This document shows, in pieces, positions 34,761-48,978 of a stretch of DNA of 64,000 bases (the stretch's first letter is position 1; each line of letters starts with the position of its first letter). Position numbers and translations under genes: made by a program. The notes under the pieces are model-generated. The model made no database searches, had not been told where the DNA came from, and saw only the letters and a list, made by a program, of their open reading frames with translations. The DNA is from Psettodes erumei (lineage: Eukaryota > Chordata > Actinopteri > Pleuronectiformes > Psettodidae), in NCBI GenBank assembly GCA_016785225.1, contig JAFBJZ010000616.1, forward strand, positions 1,364,001 through 1,428,000, read 5' to 3'.

Positions 34761-37700
34761 GTAAGGACGAGTCCCTGGACACGTTCGTGCCCACAGAGCA
34801 GACGCGCGCTCTTGTTTTTGTTTTTCTTCAACATGCCACAACCGGAGAACGAAGTGCGTGTGGATAAAACTCAGTTTGCAACACTGTCTTGTCTGATAGT
34901 TTTGTCGCAATTTGCCGCCCTTAATTGACGCCCGCGGTGTGAATTGGAGCATGTGTGGCGGCGCGTAAGCGGCGTGAGCGATACGAGGGCGGCGTTCTGC
35001 AGACAAAGTTGATTTTTTTTTTTTTTTTAAACCGGAATGTGGCACGCAGGTGATGCAGAAATGTGCTGAACGTCACAGTTTGCGGCTCGCGTGCGCCTCA
35101 CCTTTTGGAGACGGCGCGCGCGACGAGCAGGTGCGCCGCGGGGCACCGGAGCGGCTCCGCCGCGGTTTAACGGCGGAGTTGAGCGTTCGCGGTGTCTAAC
35201 TTTATCTTGATAAGTTGCTGTCTAATGTGATTAACCTCAAGAGGCGCACGCAGCGGAGCGCCGCCGTGGCGCGGCCGCCTGTGTGGCATACGGCGAGGTG
35301 AGCCGGAACGAGACCGACCGTCTCTGCGCGAACTTCATTTGTAATGTCCCACTCACCTGGCAGCAGTGGACATGAGACGATTGCAGTCGCCTCACGGTGT
35401 CATTTCCAGCATAACCTGGCCAACGTGAATTCTATTTGTTGTCCACGGCTCATTTCATCCCAAGTTTTCTTAGTGTTTTCCATCCTAAATGCAAAAATAA
35501 TTCAGCTTTTGCGCATAACATGAAATTCTTTATGACTGTACCTCTACTGTAGTTTCTCTCTCTTTCTCTCCATATATGTATTACACATGTCTTTTATATT
35601 TCTTTTTCCTCCTCTCGGTCAGCACATGTGCTGCATTTTTAAGTGTGGATCGTTCATTAAATGCACTTTATTTTCGTGAAATTGTCCTGTGTGAAGTCCA
35701 CGTCCCCACAGAAGGGGCTATTTTTGATGAAACTAACTAGTAAGAAAGTCTCTTGTTGTTTTAAATAGATCTGTTTCCCTGGGGTGTGCTCTGATTTCAG
35801 CTGAAAATACATGCATTAGGATTATTTCAGGAAAAGGTGTTTTTCTTTGTCTTTTTGCTGCCTTAAATTTGATGGATTTGCTGTTTGGCCGTTTTGACAG
35901 GTTGTTGATGTAAAACTTCCCCCACATAGACACAAGCACTAACTCAGACGAATGCTCGTGCACGCGCGACCAGCTTCATTTTGCAGTAAGTTTATTATTC
36001 TGCGGAGAGGAAAAAGTTCAGGGATTAGTACCAGATAATGATTTGATTTATTAGAATTACTCGCACAATAGTGCAGACTTTCACCTTCAGCAGGGGAGTT
36101 TTGCATCCAGAGTCCAGTTCAGCCCCTGAAGGGGTCGTTTTTGATGCCTTTACAATGGAAGGAAGAGGCTGCATTAGCCTGTATTCATGCCAATCAACAT
36201 ACAGACAATGAATGTCCAGTCTGAAGTGATCCATAATCTGGAGTAGACCGGCTCCATATGTGAATGTTTGATTTTGTGTGCTTGCTCTGACTCTTGGGGG
36301 AAGTGGCGTGTGAGTTGGGAGTTGTTAAGTCGGTGATGTGTGGTGTCAGCTCTGCTCGGATGCTGTGTGTGGGATTCAGCAGACGAGGCGACGCATTTCT
36401 CACAGAGCCTGTTGGGGGCAGCATGGCACACACATATAATACCCAGATGATGAAGTTAAGCTGCTCAGAGTGGAGGACCACGAGTCACACTCATAGATCA
36501 GGACTCAGATTGCACTTCCACTCTGTGCTGGGACAAATTTGCAGTTTGGCCACAACAAAATAACGTATCTGCTTTAAAATAACCTCATTTTAAATTTATT
36601 TATGTTCTCTTTTCTGCAAACCGGCCCTGCTGCCACCAGGGTCTGGCTTATTGACACAGAAGATGTCTTCAAACATTACATGATGGATAAATAGTGTTTA
36701 TCTTGTAATGTGAAAGCTGGGGGTCAATTTTTGTGACTGAGAACTCTCTTAGCCTGAAGCTCCAAGTATTCCCAGTCCATTTTTGTGTGAGGTTTATCAC
36801 TCTTGCCCGCTGGCAGCCTCAGGACCCGGGACGGGGGTTGGGGGTTTATTGGAGCGGGCTTCACTGCAGGGCTCCCAGCGGTGCTGAAACTGTCGATAAA
36901 TGTGCCCCTAATTGCACGAGCGTGTGTGTAAATATGTAAACCAGGAAGAAATCAATTGAATGTGTTTTACTCTCTCAGGCTGGGTGAAGGATTAGAGGTG
37001 CAGGGGCGAAGCAGGAGCCCCCTGCATTCGCCATGGAGAGCACGCGCTAACGGCTCACGTGATGGAGAGATGGCTGAGGTAGCCAGAGCGATCCTGTGGC
37101 AGGCTTTTAATTCAGACAGGCCAAACGTACTCCGTGATCAGCATCACGCTGTATCGGTGTCATCTGCTTCCTTTTGTGAAGCTGTTTATGCACCTGTTCA
37201 CTGCTCTCAGCGCCATGGTAGCCAGCCTGCTTTTAGCTTTCACAATGGCCACTGGATGCTCCAGGTTCAGAGACAATGCCAAACTCAACACTATAAATCA
37301 CTTGTTGTGTATGGCCCGTGCTTCTGTTTTGTACGTTATGAGGGTAGCTTCTTCTTCTTCTCTTTTTTTTTAGAAGGCCTGGCCTTTGATATCTATACTC
37401 TGTCTTTTGACCGAGCACATTAAATTCCAGGGAGCGGTGCACTTTGTTATGTTTACCGCCTTTTCCAGCAGCCATAAAACCTGCCTTGTTTTCTGATAGG
37501 GGCGAGCCGTGTGTTGAGAATAATGCCCGCGCTCGGATCGCGGGGATGTACTTTGTCACTGCGGAGTGACTGCTGCTGATAGTGTCCTGGTTGACCGATC
37601 CTGATTGCCATCCGAGCTGGGACTCGAGGAGTAAAACAACACGTCGGCTGCTCGGGAAGATAAACAGCACTTCACTTGAAGTCTGGCAATAATTTAGATA

Positions 37701-39829
37701 GTTTTTCACTCATGAAATGTTTCTCTTTTTTTTTCTCTCTCTCCCAGCTGACTCAGATTTAATAGAGACTTTTTCCGAAAGGTGTCCTGAAGGGTGGCAG
37801 TTTCTTTTGTGTGAGCCAGTGGAGAATGAAATTAAATATGCATGTGATTTTTTTTTTTTCTTTTCTCCTTTTTTTAATACGATGACTTCAACTGATGTTG
37901 TAGGAGAGGGAAAAAAAGCTGGTGATTGATGATAGTACAAAGCAGAAAGTGAGGTGTCTACGTTCTTCTGTAACTTTGCTTTTCAGACACTTTTATTATG
38001 ATGATAATGAAGGCGGTGGAAACACATGGATTTACTGAAGTTGTTCAGACGCTGCGGCTACTCGTGTGACTTCCCTAGAAAAGGGTCTGCTGTGTTTGGC
38101 AGAGCCGTCTCAACACTGATCGTGGCTGGTGTTTCACTGACAACACTCAACTTTAAGGACCTTCAAACATTAAGTGCTCCTTTGTGGGTTCGTTTGTTTA
38201 AAATGAGTAGGTGGACAGCAGTGCCATCCATTTCTCACCTGTAAAGAGGTCTGACATACCAGTTGAAAACACTGCTGCCTGATTTCAAACAGGAACTTAT
38301 ATAGATGTATCAGTATCTTAAACATCGGTCCGCGATCACATGCAGGCCATGTGAATAGGAAATCTGCCGTCCGAAGCGTCACAGGTCGAGATCTAACGTC
38401 AGCGCCTCAGAATTCAAGAGCAGAGCGATACCAGGAGAAGGTTATCCAACATTTTGCTGTCCTCATTAGACTTATTAAAACAGAATCACTAAACATGTTG
38501 CGTTCCGAGTAAAGGGCGCACAGCTTGATGCATTATTCAACTGGTTTCTGTGGGAAAAGCCAGCATCTGTTCACTGCAGGTTGCCACAAGGGCTTCGAGG
38601 AAAGCAGATGAGGCGAGGTGAGGCAAAACCGACACGCACCCCCCCAAAAAAAGTAAACACGACATCACAGAATAAGACATTGATGTAGATCTCCAGAAAG
38701 TGTTTTTAATCGGTGATCAATATGATTTCATTTGGTGTTCTGTTGTTCCTCCACCTTGTTACTGTGTTTCTGTCAGCGTCGCAAATGAAAAGTAACTGCT
38801 GTGACAACAAACTGAAAATTAATAAAAGCGGTATTATAGGCAGGCTTAAGGGGGTGACAGAAAGCACAGCCTGTGTTTGCACAATGACACGTTTGTGTTT
38901 TGTTGGCTCGGCGCTGCAGCGTGTCAGATCTACAATCAAACAGCGTCCGTGAGGTTCGAGCCTCGACTCTCACCTTTTTTAATTTAAATCCACTTTAAGA
39001 TGAGCAGCGCTGCAGCTGTCGATCTTTAATGTACAGACAGAACTTCCCCTTTTATAGGGCACAGAAAGTAATTGGATGAGTTGACGTGAACTTAAGTAAG
39101 TTCCCTGCACTTAATGCTGCAAATATAAAAGGAATGAATGGTTTTGCAGGCAGGGAGTTCAGTGAGGTGCTCTTCGAAGGCGTGTTTGTCATTTCATTAC
39201 AAGAGGGAACAATGGCTGCTGAGTTGTCTGCACAGTGCACTGTCTCTGTCGAAGACCCTGCAAGGTCAAACCTGCTCAACTCTGCTAAATGAAGACTTGT
39301 GGTAGAACTTTTCTCTTCGCTCCACCTGAGAGGGCATGAAGAACATCTTTTTTTTTTCTTCTTCTTCTTCTTCGTGTCTTCAGCGAGTGAAGCACATGAT
39401 GATTTGGACTGAGTCACGTGACTGGCGTGGCCGGTCCACAGCATTCCGCTGTTTGACCATAAGAAGCTCTTTGGTTGTTTTGACTGCATGTTAAGAGTCG
39501 CCGTCCCTGCATGTGCATTGTCCTAAAACTGAGGGGGGCTTTGTTCCAAATAGCTACCTTTACTGCACAGTCCAACCGTAATGCCGGGGAAATTATATCT
39601 GAAATTATATCACATTAAAGCTATTTGATGCAAAACAGTGGCTACCAGGATGCCACGTGATGACGACAAACAGGCGACTGTCCCGCGCGCTCACGGGCTG
39701 CACTGTGGAAAACTGGGTAAGTGTCGGCCCAGCGAAAAGAAAAGCGCGTGAAATCTGGGAACCGGTGTGGTTCATCATCTTCACATCCCTGGAGTGCCAC
39801 TCCACGTTCAATCATTAGCTGTTGATTTG

Positions 39830-40095
39830 CAAGCGATTTTATTTACATTCTTGAGAGGCGGTAATAGTTTGAAGCTGGCCCTCCAGGCGGCCGACGCGGC
39901 TACGTTACCCCGGGAGCGCGGCGGCGGAATGATAATTGGCCTTGAGATGTGACTGTGTGAAGGATGCCGGACAAACAGACATGCTCTAATTATACACAGC
40001 TCCTTCTTCAAATGAAGAGGATAAAAGCTAATGAATCGCGCGCGGGCCAGCACAGGGGCTGCCTAATGAAGAGAGCGCGAGACAGAGAGGGGAGT
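39830..40095. promoter_or_regulatory. Candidate enhancer island in ptprm intron 1
   Basis: It combines a GC-rich core (GGCGGCCGACGCGGCTACG) with repeated ATTA/TAAT motifs (GATAATTGG, CTCTAATTATAC, AGCTAATGAATC, GCCTAATGAAG). No open frame of interest is present. A regulatory role is inferred from motif density only. Confidence 0.35.
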
Positions 40096-41055
40096 GTTTG
40101 TGAGTGTTAGGCATGCTCCAACAATTCTGTGATCTCATCACCATGTCTGGGAAAAAAAATAAATAAATATGATAATAATAATAATAATAAAAAAATACCC
40201 TGGGTAGAAGAACAACAACTTACTATGCAGCGGCTCATGTTTACAGAAGTGTGCGCTCGTTGTAGGTGGCTCACAGAGTGCTGGCACACAGGAAGATATC
40301 ACTAATTAATGCTCCAAGGGTCTCACTTGTTATTAATGGTGACGAGGAGGAGAAGCGGTTTAAATCAGGACTCCGCAGCGCTTCTGCTCTGTTGATTGTC
40401 AGGCCTCGTCTCTGCATACCAGGGAGGATGTCGGCTCTCTTCTTTCCTTTTTTTTTTTTTTTTTGAAATAACATTTTCTTCTCGCTACTCCAATTCTGCA
40501 CTCCTGCCGTCCTGAGAATTAAATCTGTGTCGGTGACCGATGACTGGCAGCCACGCAGATGGTTTTACACCGGGATTGAATTGACCCTGACCCCGACACG
40601 TTCCTCGCCTATCTTCAGAACCCGCTGCTCGAGCCGGCCGCTTTCTTATTCAGCATTGTCGCCCGTAACCTGGGGGTTATTACGTGAATTGAAATTGATT
40701 CAGATAAGAGCAGGCTTTGATATTTGAGGGTGAGGCTTCATTTCAGACCTGTCAAATGAAGCTCCTGCCACTTGCTTTGATGCCGTGGGTTGACGGGGCT
40801 TAAAAGTTCCTGCTGTAATTTTTGGCGAATGACTCGAGTTGCCTCCTTCATGGGACAAGTGCACTTGCTAACTTAGAGGAGACTCGGTTTCATGCCAGGA
40901 AGCTGTCAGCGCAGGCTGCTGCTCCTCGCTCAACTCGTGGTGGTGTGTGGTGTGGGTGTGGGTGGGTGGGGTGGTGGGGGGCTGCTACTGCTGTTTCACC
41001 TTGTCTCCTGTTATTTATTAGGCTTCTGTCAAGGCTCAGGCAGTGGGCAGGTGTA

Positions 41056-41091
41056 CCTCCTCCTCCTCCTCCTCCTCCTCCTCCTCCTCCA
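41056..41091 (+). repeat. (CTC)n trinucleotide repeat
   Basis: Twelve CTC/TCC units. It creates spurious poly-Leu, poly-Pro and poly-Gly open frames on both strands, which should not be annotated as genes. Confidence 0.95.
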
Positions 41092-41159
41092 TCTCTCCCG
41101 ATCCGGGCCTTATGAGTATAACCAGGGGCAAAATTCTCCATTACTGTCAGTCTGAATCT

Positions 41160-41345
41160 GTTGCCGTCACATTAGCGCACGTCATCCAGTCATTAATGCA
41201 TTAGGCCTCGTTTGAGTGCCAGTTATTTGCATTGGCTTTTACACTGTCTATTTGCCCTTGTGCTAAAAGCTGCCTGGGCTGAACCTATTGACCATTTAAC
41301 TGTTCAATAATGAAGCGAATCCCTGTGGAGGAATTAGGCCTCAGT
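41160..41345. promoter_or_regulatory. Candidate enhancer island with octamer motif
   Basis: It contains a perfect POU octamer ATTTGCAT (41225-41232), plus CATTAATGCATTAGG, ATTAGCGC and CAATAATGAAG homeodomain-type cores in under 200 bp of otherwise repeat-free sequence. No coding potential was recognised. Confidence 0.4.
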
Positions 41346-44300
41346 GGTGTTTTTGAATAATGGTTATTAGGACGTGAAAAACCCCCAAAACAAAACAAAA
41401 TGAACTGTCACACAAACATTTTTCAGGCCTCTTCACAGGGCCGTGCAGCGTCTGTTTTGAAGGCAGCTGTATTCCCGTGGTGTCTGATCTGGCCAATAAC
41501 AGTGGAGGAGACTATTATCCAGCCTCATCCTCCGCTCCTTCCTCCCAAAGCAGAATGTACCTGATTATACTCCTATCGGTCACACTCCGGCGCCTATTTG
41601 GAGGCTGTTATCTGTTAGTGGTGGAGACTCCTCGGGGAAGCGTGCAGCCGATAAGAGACTGTTGTTCTGTAAACAGCCCTCTGACCTCTTCGGGCTCGGC
41701 TCGGCTCCCTTTTTCAAATGGGCCTCTTTTGTATTGGCCCCGAGCTGGAACCTCGGCGTGACTGATTCCCCGGGGGGAGGTGTAATGGCATTACTGCGCG
41801 GGCCGGCAGCGCAGGGTGGTCACTCTGGCGCTGTGTGAGTGGGGGAGCTTCAGGAGCAGAGGAAAGCAGGGAGGATAAGATGATTGGAACGGTGTTGGAG
41901 AGGGGATGTAATTATATCTCTTGCTCCACGTTCAGGAGTTGAGAATGATAATATGACCCCCCCCCCCAAAGCCCGTAAATTCAGACGAGCTTGTGGGAAA
42001 GGACTTATCAAATGGATTTTACCTCGCTGTCAATCACAATTTTAGTCTTTTAACCAAGTGGCGAACCTCTTATCGCAACACAAATGATATTCTCACTTGT
42101 GCTTCTCCCCCTTGACAGTCTGTTAACTCACTGAAATCTGACATGAGTCATGTGCATTAATGGCTCGTCTGGGGGACAGCTTGGCTAACTGCCGCACCGT
42201 CCACCGTCGGAGACAGTCAGTCAACTCCTCGTTCCATTTGCCGACGTGCCCGAGCAAACAATGCGTTGAGAGTCAGCAACCGTGGGACATACCGCGGCAA
42301 ACTGTTGTACCAAATCACTTTGGTGTTAAACACCGCTCCGTCGGAACAGCTATTGAGAAGCGCAGCTGCGGGGCCCGCGCTAAAGACGGAGCGAACGCAA
42401 AACAATAACTGGGAAAGATGACGCCTGGCTCGGAGCTGGACTCCCACCCTGTAATCAGAGTTTGTCACGCTAAAGAAATTACAGGGCGCGGGAGTCATTA
42501 GCAGCGTGGGCGCAGCGCTGCGTCGCAAACGGAAACAAAGTTGAAAACAGGCGTTTTTGGAATAATGGCCATCTGAATAAACAAACCGGTGGAAATCTGA
42601 CAAGTTGATTGTAATGCACGCTGCCCGCCCAGAGGACAAATTCAGTTGGATGTATGGCTTATTGGTATCAAGGCAAAAGGAGGAGTAATTAACGTGGAAA
42701 GCCTGTAACACCAGTTGTTCAGCAGCGTTAACAACACTGCGCTTAAATAAGTTAGAGCAGAATGACTGTTGTATTTCTCAGGGACGATCATATTAAAGAT
42801 TTGTTGGACTTTCAGTCTCAGAACCGCATGTCCAGTCGTCTTTTTGAGCGCGCTAGCCTGGAGCGAAACGCACCCAACACAATGTGAGCGCGAATGTCAT
42901 TACACGCTCCTGAAGCTCCACTTAATGCAAACAAATCTTTTTTTTTTTTCCCTCGCCACACCAAGCCTTTGAGCGAGTCCCAAGGCTAACCGAGGATTTC
43001 CCTGTTGCTGTTCCCAGATCTGTAAATGGGGCATTATTCATAATAGGATCTAGCTGAAGGTGGGCTGTAGAGACAAGAGAAAATCCTCAGCAGCTGGATT
43101 CACATATAGATTTATTTTTATTACCGTTCAGGTTTCATTAGCCAAATTTGTTATTATTGTTATTATCTATTTAATTTTCTAATCCTTGTCTTGATGTTCG
43201 CTGCTGTACATCCTGTTTTGCCATTGCCTTCTTACAACTTGTGGAAATGGTTGATTTAGTAGCCTCTCTTCAAGGTTATGTGCCACAGGTAGGCTAGCAG
43301 AGTCATCATCATCATCATCATCAGTTTCAGTTGCACAGAAATGGGCTGTTACGTGGTCATTGGTCGTTGCATCCAACGTATTCCTCATAGCTCCTTGTCA
43401 GCCCCATGACTTGAATCATTTATTAATGAAATAGTTTCATGTGAGAAATTGTCTCGACTTTTATATTTTTCCTTCATATTAACCGAGTTGTTGTTGTTTT
43501 ACTCTAAAGTGACTGGATGTGGCTGCATAGTGTCTTGAGTGCAAACGTTTCTGATGATATGATGTGATATGAACACGAGTCCTCCCTCGGACATGGCGGT
43601 GCGGCTCATCCCTGGATCCCGGTGTAGTGCCTGGGAAAGCGCGGTAGCATCAAACGGCGTGGATCAGGATCACAGTGGCCTGGTGAGGCAGAAGCGAGCA
43701 GGCTGGCTTCAGAAGATGAATAATTCACTCTCGTGAGCCTGGCAGACTCCTTGCCATGAGACTAATATTCAGCAGCACCTGTGTGTCTGAAAACCTTCCC
43801 CTTTCAGCCCACAGGTTCCTTTCTCTGGGGAGAAGCTCATGCCCGGCATCACCCCGGCTCTGCTTTCTCCAGACTGTCAGAGTAGCACCGCAGTGGCCGG
43901 GAGGACAGAAATGTACAGAGGAAATATCGTTCAGTCTACAGCGGGCCGCCGTGTGACTGGACTCAGTGATATGGAAAAAAGTTTGAACATAGTAAGGGAC
44001 TGGGCTTGCAAACCTCAACACTTTTTTTGGCGCAGAATGAAATATAGGACTGAGGCTGGCACTGGATGTCTGCTCAGATTCCGAATCTTGTTTACTCATT
44101 CTCTGACCATGTAGTCCCCGAGTTCAGCTTTTTTTTTTTTTCTCAGAAGAATCTTTCACCATAGGATTCATTTAGTAGCTGCATTTTCTCAGGTGTAATG
44201 GAATTCTAGATGTTTTTCTCAGCATTTGATGGACTTCACTGGTGAAACGTGGAAGAAGAAGTTCATGTGAGATGATCAAAAGCTCTGAGACGCTGACTAA

Positions 44301-44734
44301 AGGCACCTTGTGTGGGATGAACATCAATCAGGCATCATATAGTATGGAGCACATGCTGCTGCTGGACCTCAGGTGGATCTTCTTCTTTTTCCTGTCGGGT
44401 GTTGTCGTCGGGTGTCGTTGTCTTCAGCCTGAGATCAGCATAGCTGCCGTGACACCCGTCGGCTGTTCTTCCTCTCTTCCCATCATTTCGACGTTTCATC
44501 ATCCGGCCTTCATTTCTATAATTATCTGAACAAAAGACGTTCGAGCGCGTCCAAGCGTGCGCGTGCGTAGGCGTATGCGCACACAAACATGTGGACGGAG
44601 TTGATAGTGTGTGCATTACTCACAGTGGCCACTTTCCACCAGCGTGCAGGCTGAGCCAGGGCTGCTGCCTGGTTTCTGTGAGTGTGTTCGTATGCGATGT
44701 GTTTTCCTCCCCCCTCCCCCCCGTGTGTCAGGTA

Positions 44735-44950
44735 GCAGACCCGTCTCGGGCTTATTACCAGGGACGTGACAGAAGGCGGCAGGCAGCAGTGCCGGCGCCT
44801 TAATGAAACCCGGGCCCTGGCTAATTGGTGACACCATGGCGCGAGGGAACGAGAGAGGCAGTAACCAGACTGGCAGGACGAAAGGCGAGGACGGCGGGTC
44901 CGGGCCCCGGCGCCGGCAAATTAGGCCCGTCATGTTCAATTGTAGAACAC
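44735..44950. promoter_or_regulatory. Candidate enhancer island, GC-rich
   Basis: A CpG-containing stretch with embedded TTAATGA, CTAATTGGTGA, CAAATTAGG and TTCAATTG cores. Short open frames on both strands overlap here with no recognisable protein similarity, so a non-coding regulatory role is more likely. Confidence 0.35.
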
Positions 44951-47900
44951 GCAGAAGGAGGGCACACCTACACTGTTCTTATCAAAATCCTGAAAACGCA
45001 GAGCTCCCCGCTGGTCGATCAAAGATAGAGCCGGTAACTATGTTTTCCACTCAGCACAGTTTTCAATCTTCCCCTGTTCATTGTGCCACGTCAACTCTCT
45101 TGCTTTATGCGCTGCCTTCCAAGTTTCGACCAGGATTAATCTTTGTCCCTTTTCATGGCTGGTCCAAAAGGAGTTGTGCTTGTAACAAAAGCCAGTAGGC
45201 CTCATAGTGAGAGGAAAAAAAAACACACATTCTGCTTCTTATGAGGAAAAGGTTCAAATCGCAACCGTCACAACCATCTTGGCAACACTAATGTTGTTGG
45301 CACGGCTGAATGTATGACGCAGCTGTACTGACACTCCAATACATTTTCATTTAACATTAGCATTAGCTTCAGCATTCACTACTAATTACCCACTTTTGGC
45401 CAAGCACACTGGCCACTTTAGCAAGCCGCATATGAATGCATTAAAAACGTCTGTTCGCCCACGCAATATATCGTGCACTGTTCATCTCTGAGATTTCCGC
45501 TGACTCATTAAATGGATGAAATGTATTTCTGGTTTTCACGTCATTTAAGAACGACAAGAAAAAAAAATCAACAGCAATGTGTCTTGAGGAAACAATGCAG
45601 CGTTGTGTGGATTATCCAGAGTAACAGGAACACTGGTCGCTCACAGCCTGGGACGTAAAGCTAACGCTATCTGTACAGTTAGATACAGTACCAGTAGATG
45701 GAAGTGAGTAAATCTGCGTTGTAATTCGGACAAACCCCCCTCGAAGCTCGGCGTGGACAGACGTGCCTGAGGTCGTCGGGGCTTCTTCCTGCCCTGCCCT
45801 GGGCCATGTCCGTCAGAGCTGACCTTTCCCCGCTGGTAGGAGGAGGAACGTGCAGCCGGCCTCTAGCTGCCACGCTCCCAGCTGGACCACAGTGGCCCGC
45901 TCCAATGTTATATTGGAGTCGTGGCAAATGCTGGTCTCATGTCGATGGCCGCTGCTTGCCCCGTTTATTTCTATCACCAATCATTATCTGTCGTTGAAAT
46001 GCAGAATTTTATAAGCCGTTTAAAAGTTCATTATGAGGAACGATTTACTCCAACATGCAGTATAGCCAGCATTTCATTAAGTTAAAGACCTGTGTAAAGA
46101 GGTGATTGCAATGCAGCTTAGGAAAGATTAATCCTGAGACTGAAAGGTGTTCAAATCCCTGTTTTATCCTCTATCTTCACCGGTTCACATCTGAGGCTAA
46201 GCCCGTTTGTCCCAGAAGATGGGGATGAAAGATACGGGCGGTCCGACCACGCCGCCGCAGACCCCACATGTAACGACCGGATCAAACATCCCCTGCGCTC
46301 ATGGGCTGACAAACATCACAATAAATCAGATTTCCTTCCACTTCACTTCTCCCCTTCTGACTCAAGTGACAGATCTAGCCCAAGTCTGTGATCCGGCTGT
46401 CCTCAACGATGAGATCAAAGAAGAAAGGGGAAAAAAACCCAAGAATTTACATAAAAGATTATGTATGAGTGGTAATTAGTGCCTGCCTCGGCAGTGACAA
46501 CAGAAAAATATGGGATTTTTGGCTGGGAGATGAAACGACGGTGGGGTGAGATTTATAATAACCAGGTCTGAGCTTTAGCGTCACATTTTTAATTGAAGAA
46601 ATCCCCAAAGATTGTCCAGTTTTTCCAGGAGCCACCTGAATAAAAAAAAAAAGTTTAGGATTAGTCTTATTAATTTTCGTTAATGCATTCATGCACATTC
46701 ATTTTATCCAAGATAATTACATATTTTACTTTGATGGCTGGCATCCTCAGTTCATATACCCAAGTGTACTGCTGCAACCTCAGCAGTGCATATCTCTAAC
46801 CCCCCCAACGCCGTTCTATAAAAATGAGGTTGTGTTGTTTGTGTCGTCCTCCACATCCTATTAGAAACTATGTGTAGTTGTCACATTACAGGGTGGTGCT
46901 GCGCTGTGACACGCTCTGACTGTTGCTGTAGGTGGATTTTTGCTGCTCTCTGCTACAGCAGTATTTATTGCATGTGGAGAATTGTTCTGAGGATGTGTCA
47001 ATTGGCAACGCTGTAAGAGAAATCTTTTTAATGTGTCTGTGCGGCAGCGTGTCATTAGAGGCAATTTGCCCGCTACAAAGAGGGTCAGCAGAGGGGGTCA
47101 CATTGTTTTGTGCACTCATTGGACGATTATCTGGAAACCGTCGGAAGAGGCCCATTTTGGAAATTTCATTCTAATCGTTTCTAAGTAGCTCGGTGAGGTG
47201 GAAGTTCATCTTGTACAGTTGTAAAAAAAAAAGTGGACTATTTTCAGAATTTAAATAGGACGCCCTCAGATGTGCGCGCCTTATCTCGCACTAATACGCT
47301 CGCACGCATGCTGTGGAGCGGTGGCGGTGGCCAGGCATGGGGACTTATCCTCCTGTGGGAGGAGCTGACATTTACTCTGAAAATTCACCTTTGGTTTCTG
47401 CCTCTGGATTTATGATATCACTCTTATCTGGATTCCATCGCAATTTTTCATTACCGTTGTACTCCACCGGCGTGTGACTTTGTGTCACGGCTTGTTAGAT
47501 TTGCCCTCGGAGAGTAAAAAAACAGAGATGTCTGAGTCGTCTGGTCCCGCATCGCTGATGTTTCTGAAAGTGTGCGCAATGTGTAATCGTCTGGGAGATA
47601 TGCATTGACATTTGGGGTGCGTGCGTTACGGGCCCGCATCGTGGCCTCTCGCGATGACATTGGACTGGATGCCAGACAGTCCGCTGGCTGCAGCGCTGGT
47701 AAATTCAAGCCCTGCGCTTAATTAATGTTTCGCCTGAGTTGCTCCAATTCTGTCAATCCCTAATTCCAGGAGGGATATTATCCTTTGCCCGTTAATAAGT
47801 TTTTAAACATCTTTTCAATTTACTTGGGAATATGTAGAGATTTGCTTAACATGTTTAATATATCTACAGCATTGCTCTCACAGGAGAAAGTTGGCAGCAG

Positions 47901-48978
47901 CTGTCTTGCAGGCTCGATTTTCCAGGAACATTTTCTTAGCTCTAAAATCTATTCCCTCCTTTGTGTGTGTGTGTTCTTGAATCAAACACACTGAAATGCT
48001 CTGTCCTTGGATACAAGCGGCCCCTGAATCCGAGGATGTAGTTACAACTGGCTTTCGACTGGAGTCTGACAGCACGCTGGATGCAAGGCAGAGCTGAACC
48101 CGACCTAGCCCTGGGTTGTCTAATTTCTTGAAATGAACGTCATGTAAACCAGCTCCCAGTTTGGGTCCGGAGACAGGCTCAATTCCACCCCAGCTGCCAT
48201 GCATGAATTTAATGCCCCTTAATATCAGCCAGCACACAGTTTGCTGCTCACTATACTGCAGAAAACCCCAGGAATAACAGATAATTCCTCCAAACACGCG
48301 CTCCATTAGCCGGATCAGGATTGCCGCTTGGTGCGAGGTCTGGGCTGACCAAGTGATTTTCGGCGCCAACAAATCGAAGACACATTGGACAGAGATCTCT
48401 TTAATGATACCAGGCGATGACAAACGAGCAGCAATAATACTCCCTGCATACTGCTTTACTCAGGGTGGGAACTGTACAGTAATCATCGAACACATTTACA
48501 GTAAATAATAACTAATGATGCTTTCTTTCTCTCCTGTCAGCATGAAAATTGATGATTCCAAGTCAAGTAAAACAAAAACCTCTGTCCTTAGACCTGATTT
48601 GGATGAGTCAAATATCCATAAAATGTGTTCAGGTCAAAACTAGGCTGTTTTTGAGTATATGTTTTTTTTGAGAAACATTCTTTCTTGATTTTGTACACAT
48701 TAGACTTAGGAAAAAAATGCCAAGTCAAGGTTCACCCAAGAGGTTTTTCCAAAGTTCTCCAGGCTGTCTTTAGTTTAGAGGTGAAGTTTTTGTACATTTA
48801 AAAGCTCAGCATGGCTTCAAAAGTATTTAAGGATATTTTAGTGGGAAATAGGTCTGAACAGGTCCTAACTACATGACAAAAGTAATCACTGAACTTGAAC
48901 TCCCCAACCAAACCTGACCCATTTTAAACTACACTCCACAGTGCATTTTTGACCCACAGATCACCGAATCCCTGCTCA

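Noticed and set aside
40822..41155. Open frames with poly-Leu, poly-Pro or poly-Gly on both strands
   Set aside because: They arise from the (CTC)n repeat at 41056-41091 and neighbouring GT-rich sequence; no gene signal.
44335..45198. Several open frames on both strands near 44.3-45.2 kb
   Set aside because: GC-rich sequence with frames open in several phases and no homology that I recognise; treated as a candidate regulatory island.
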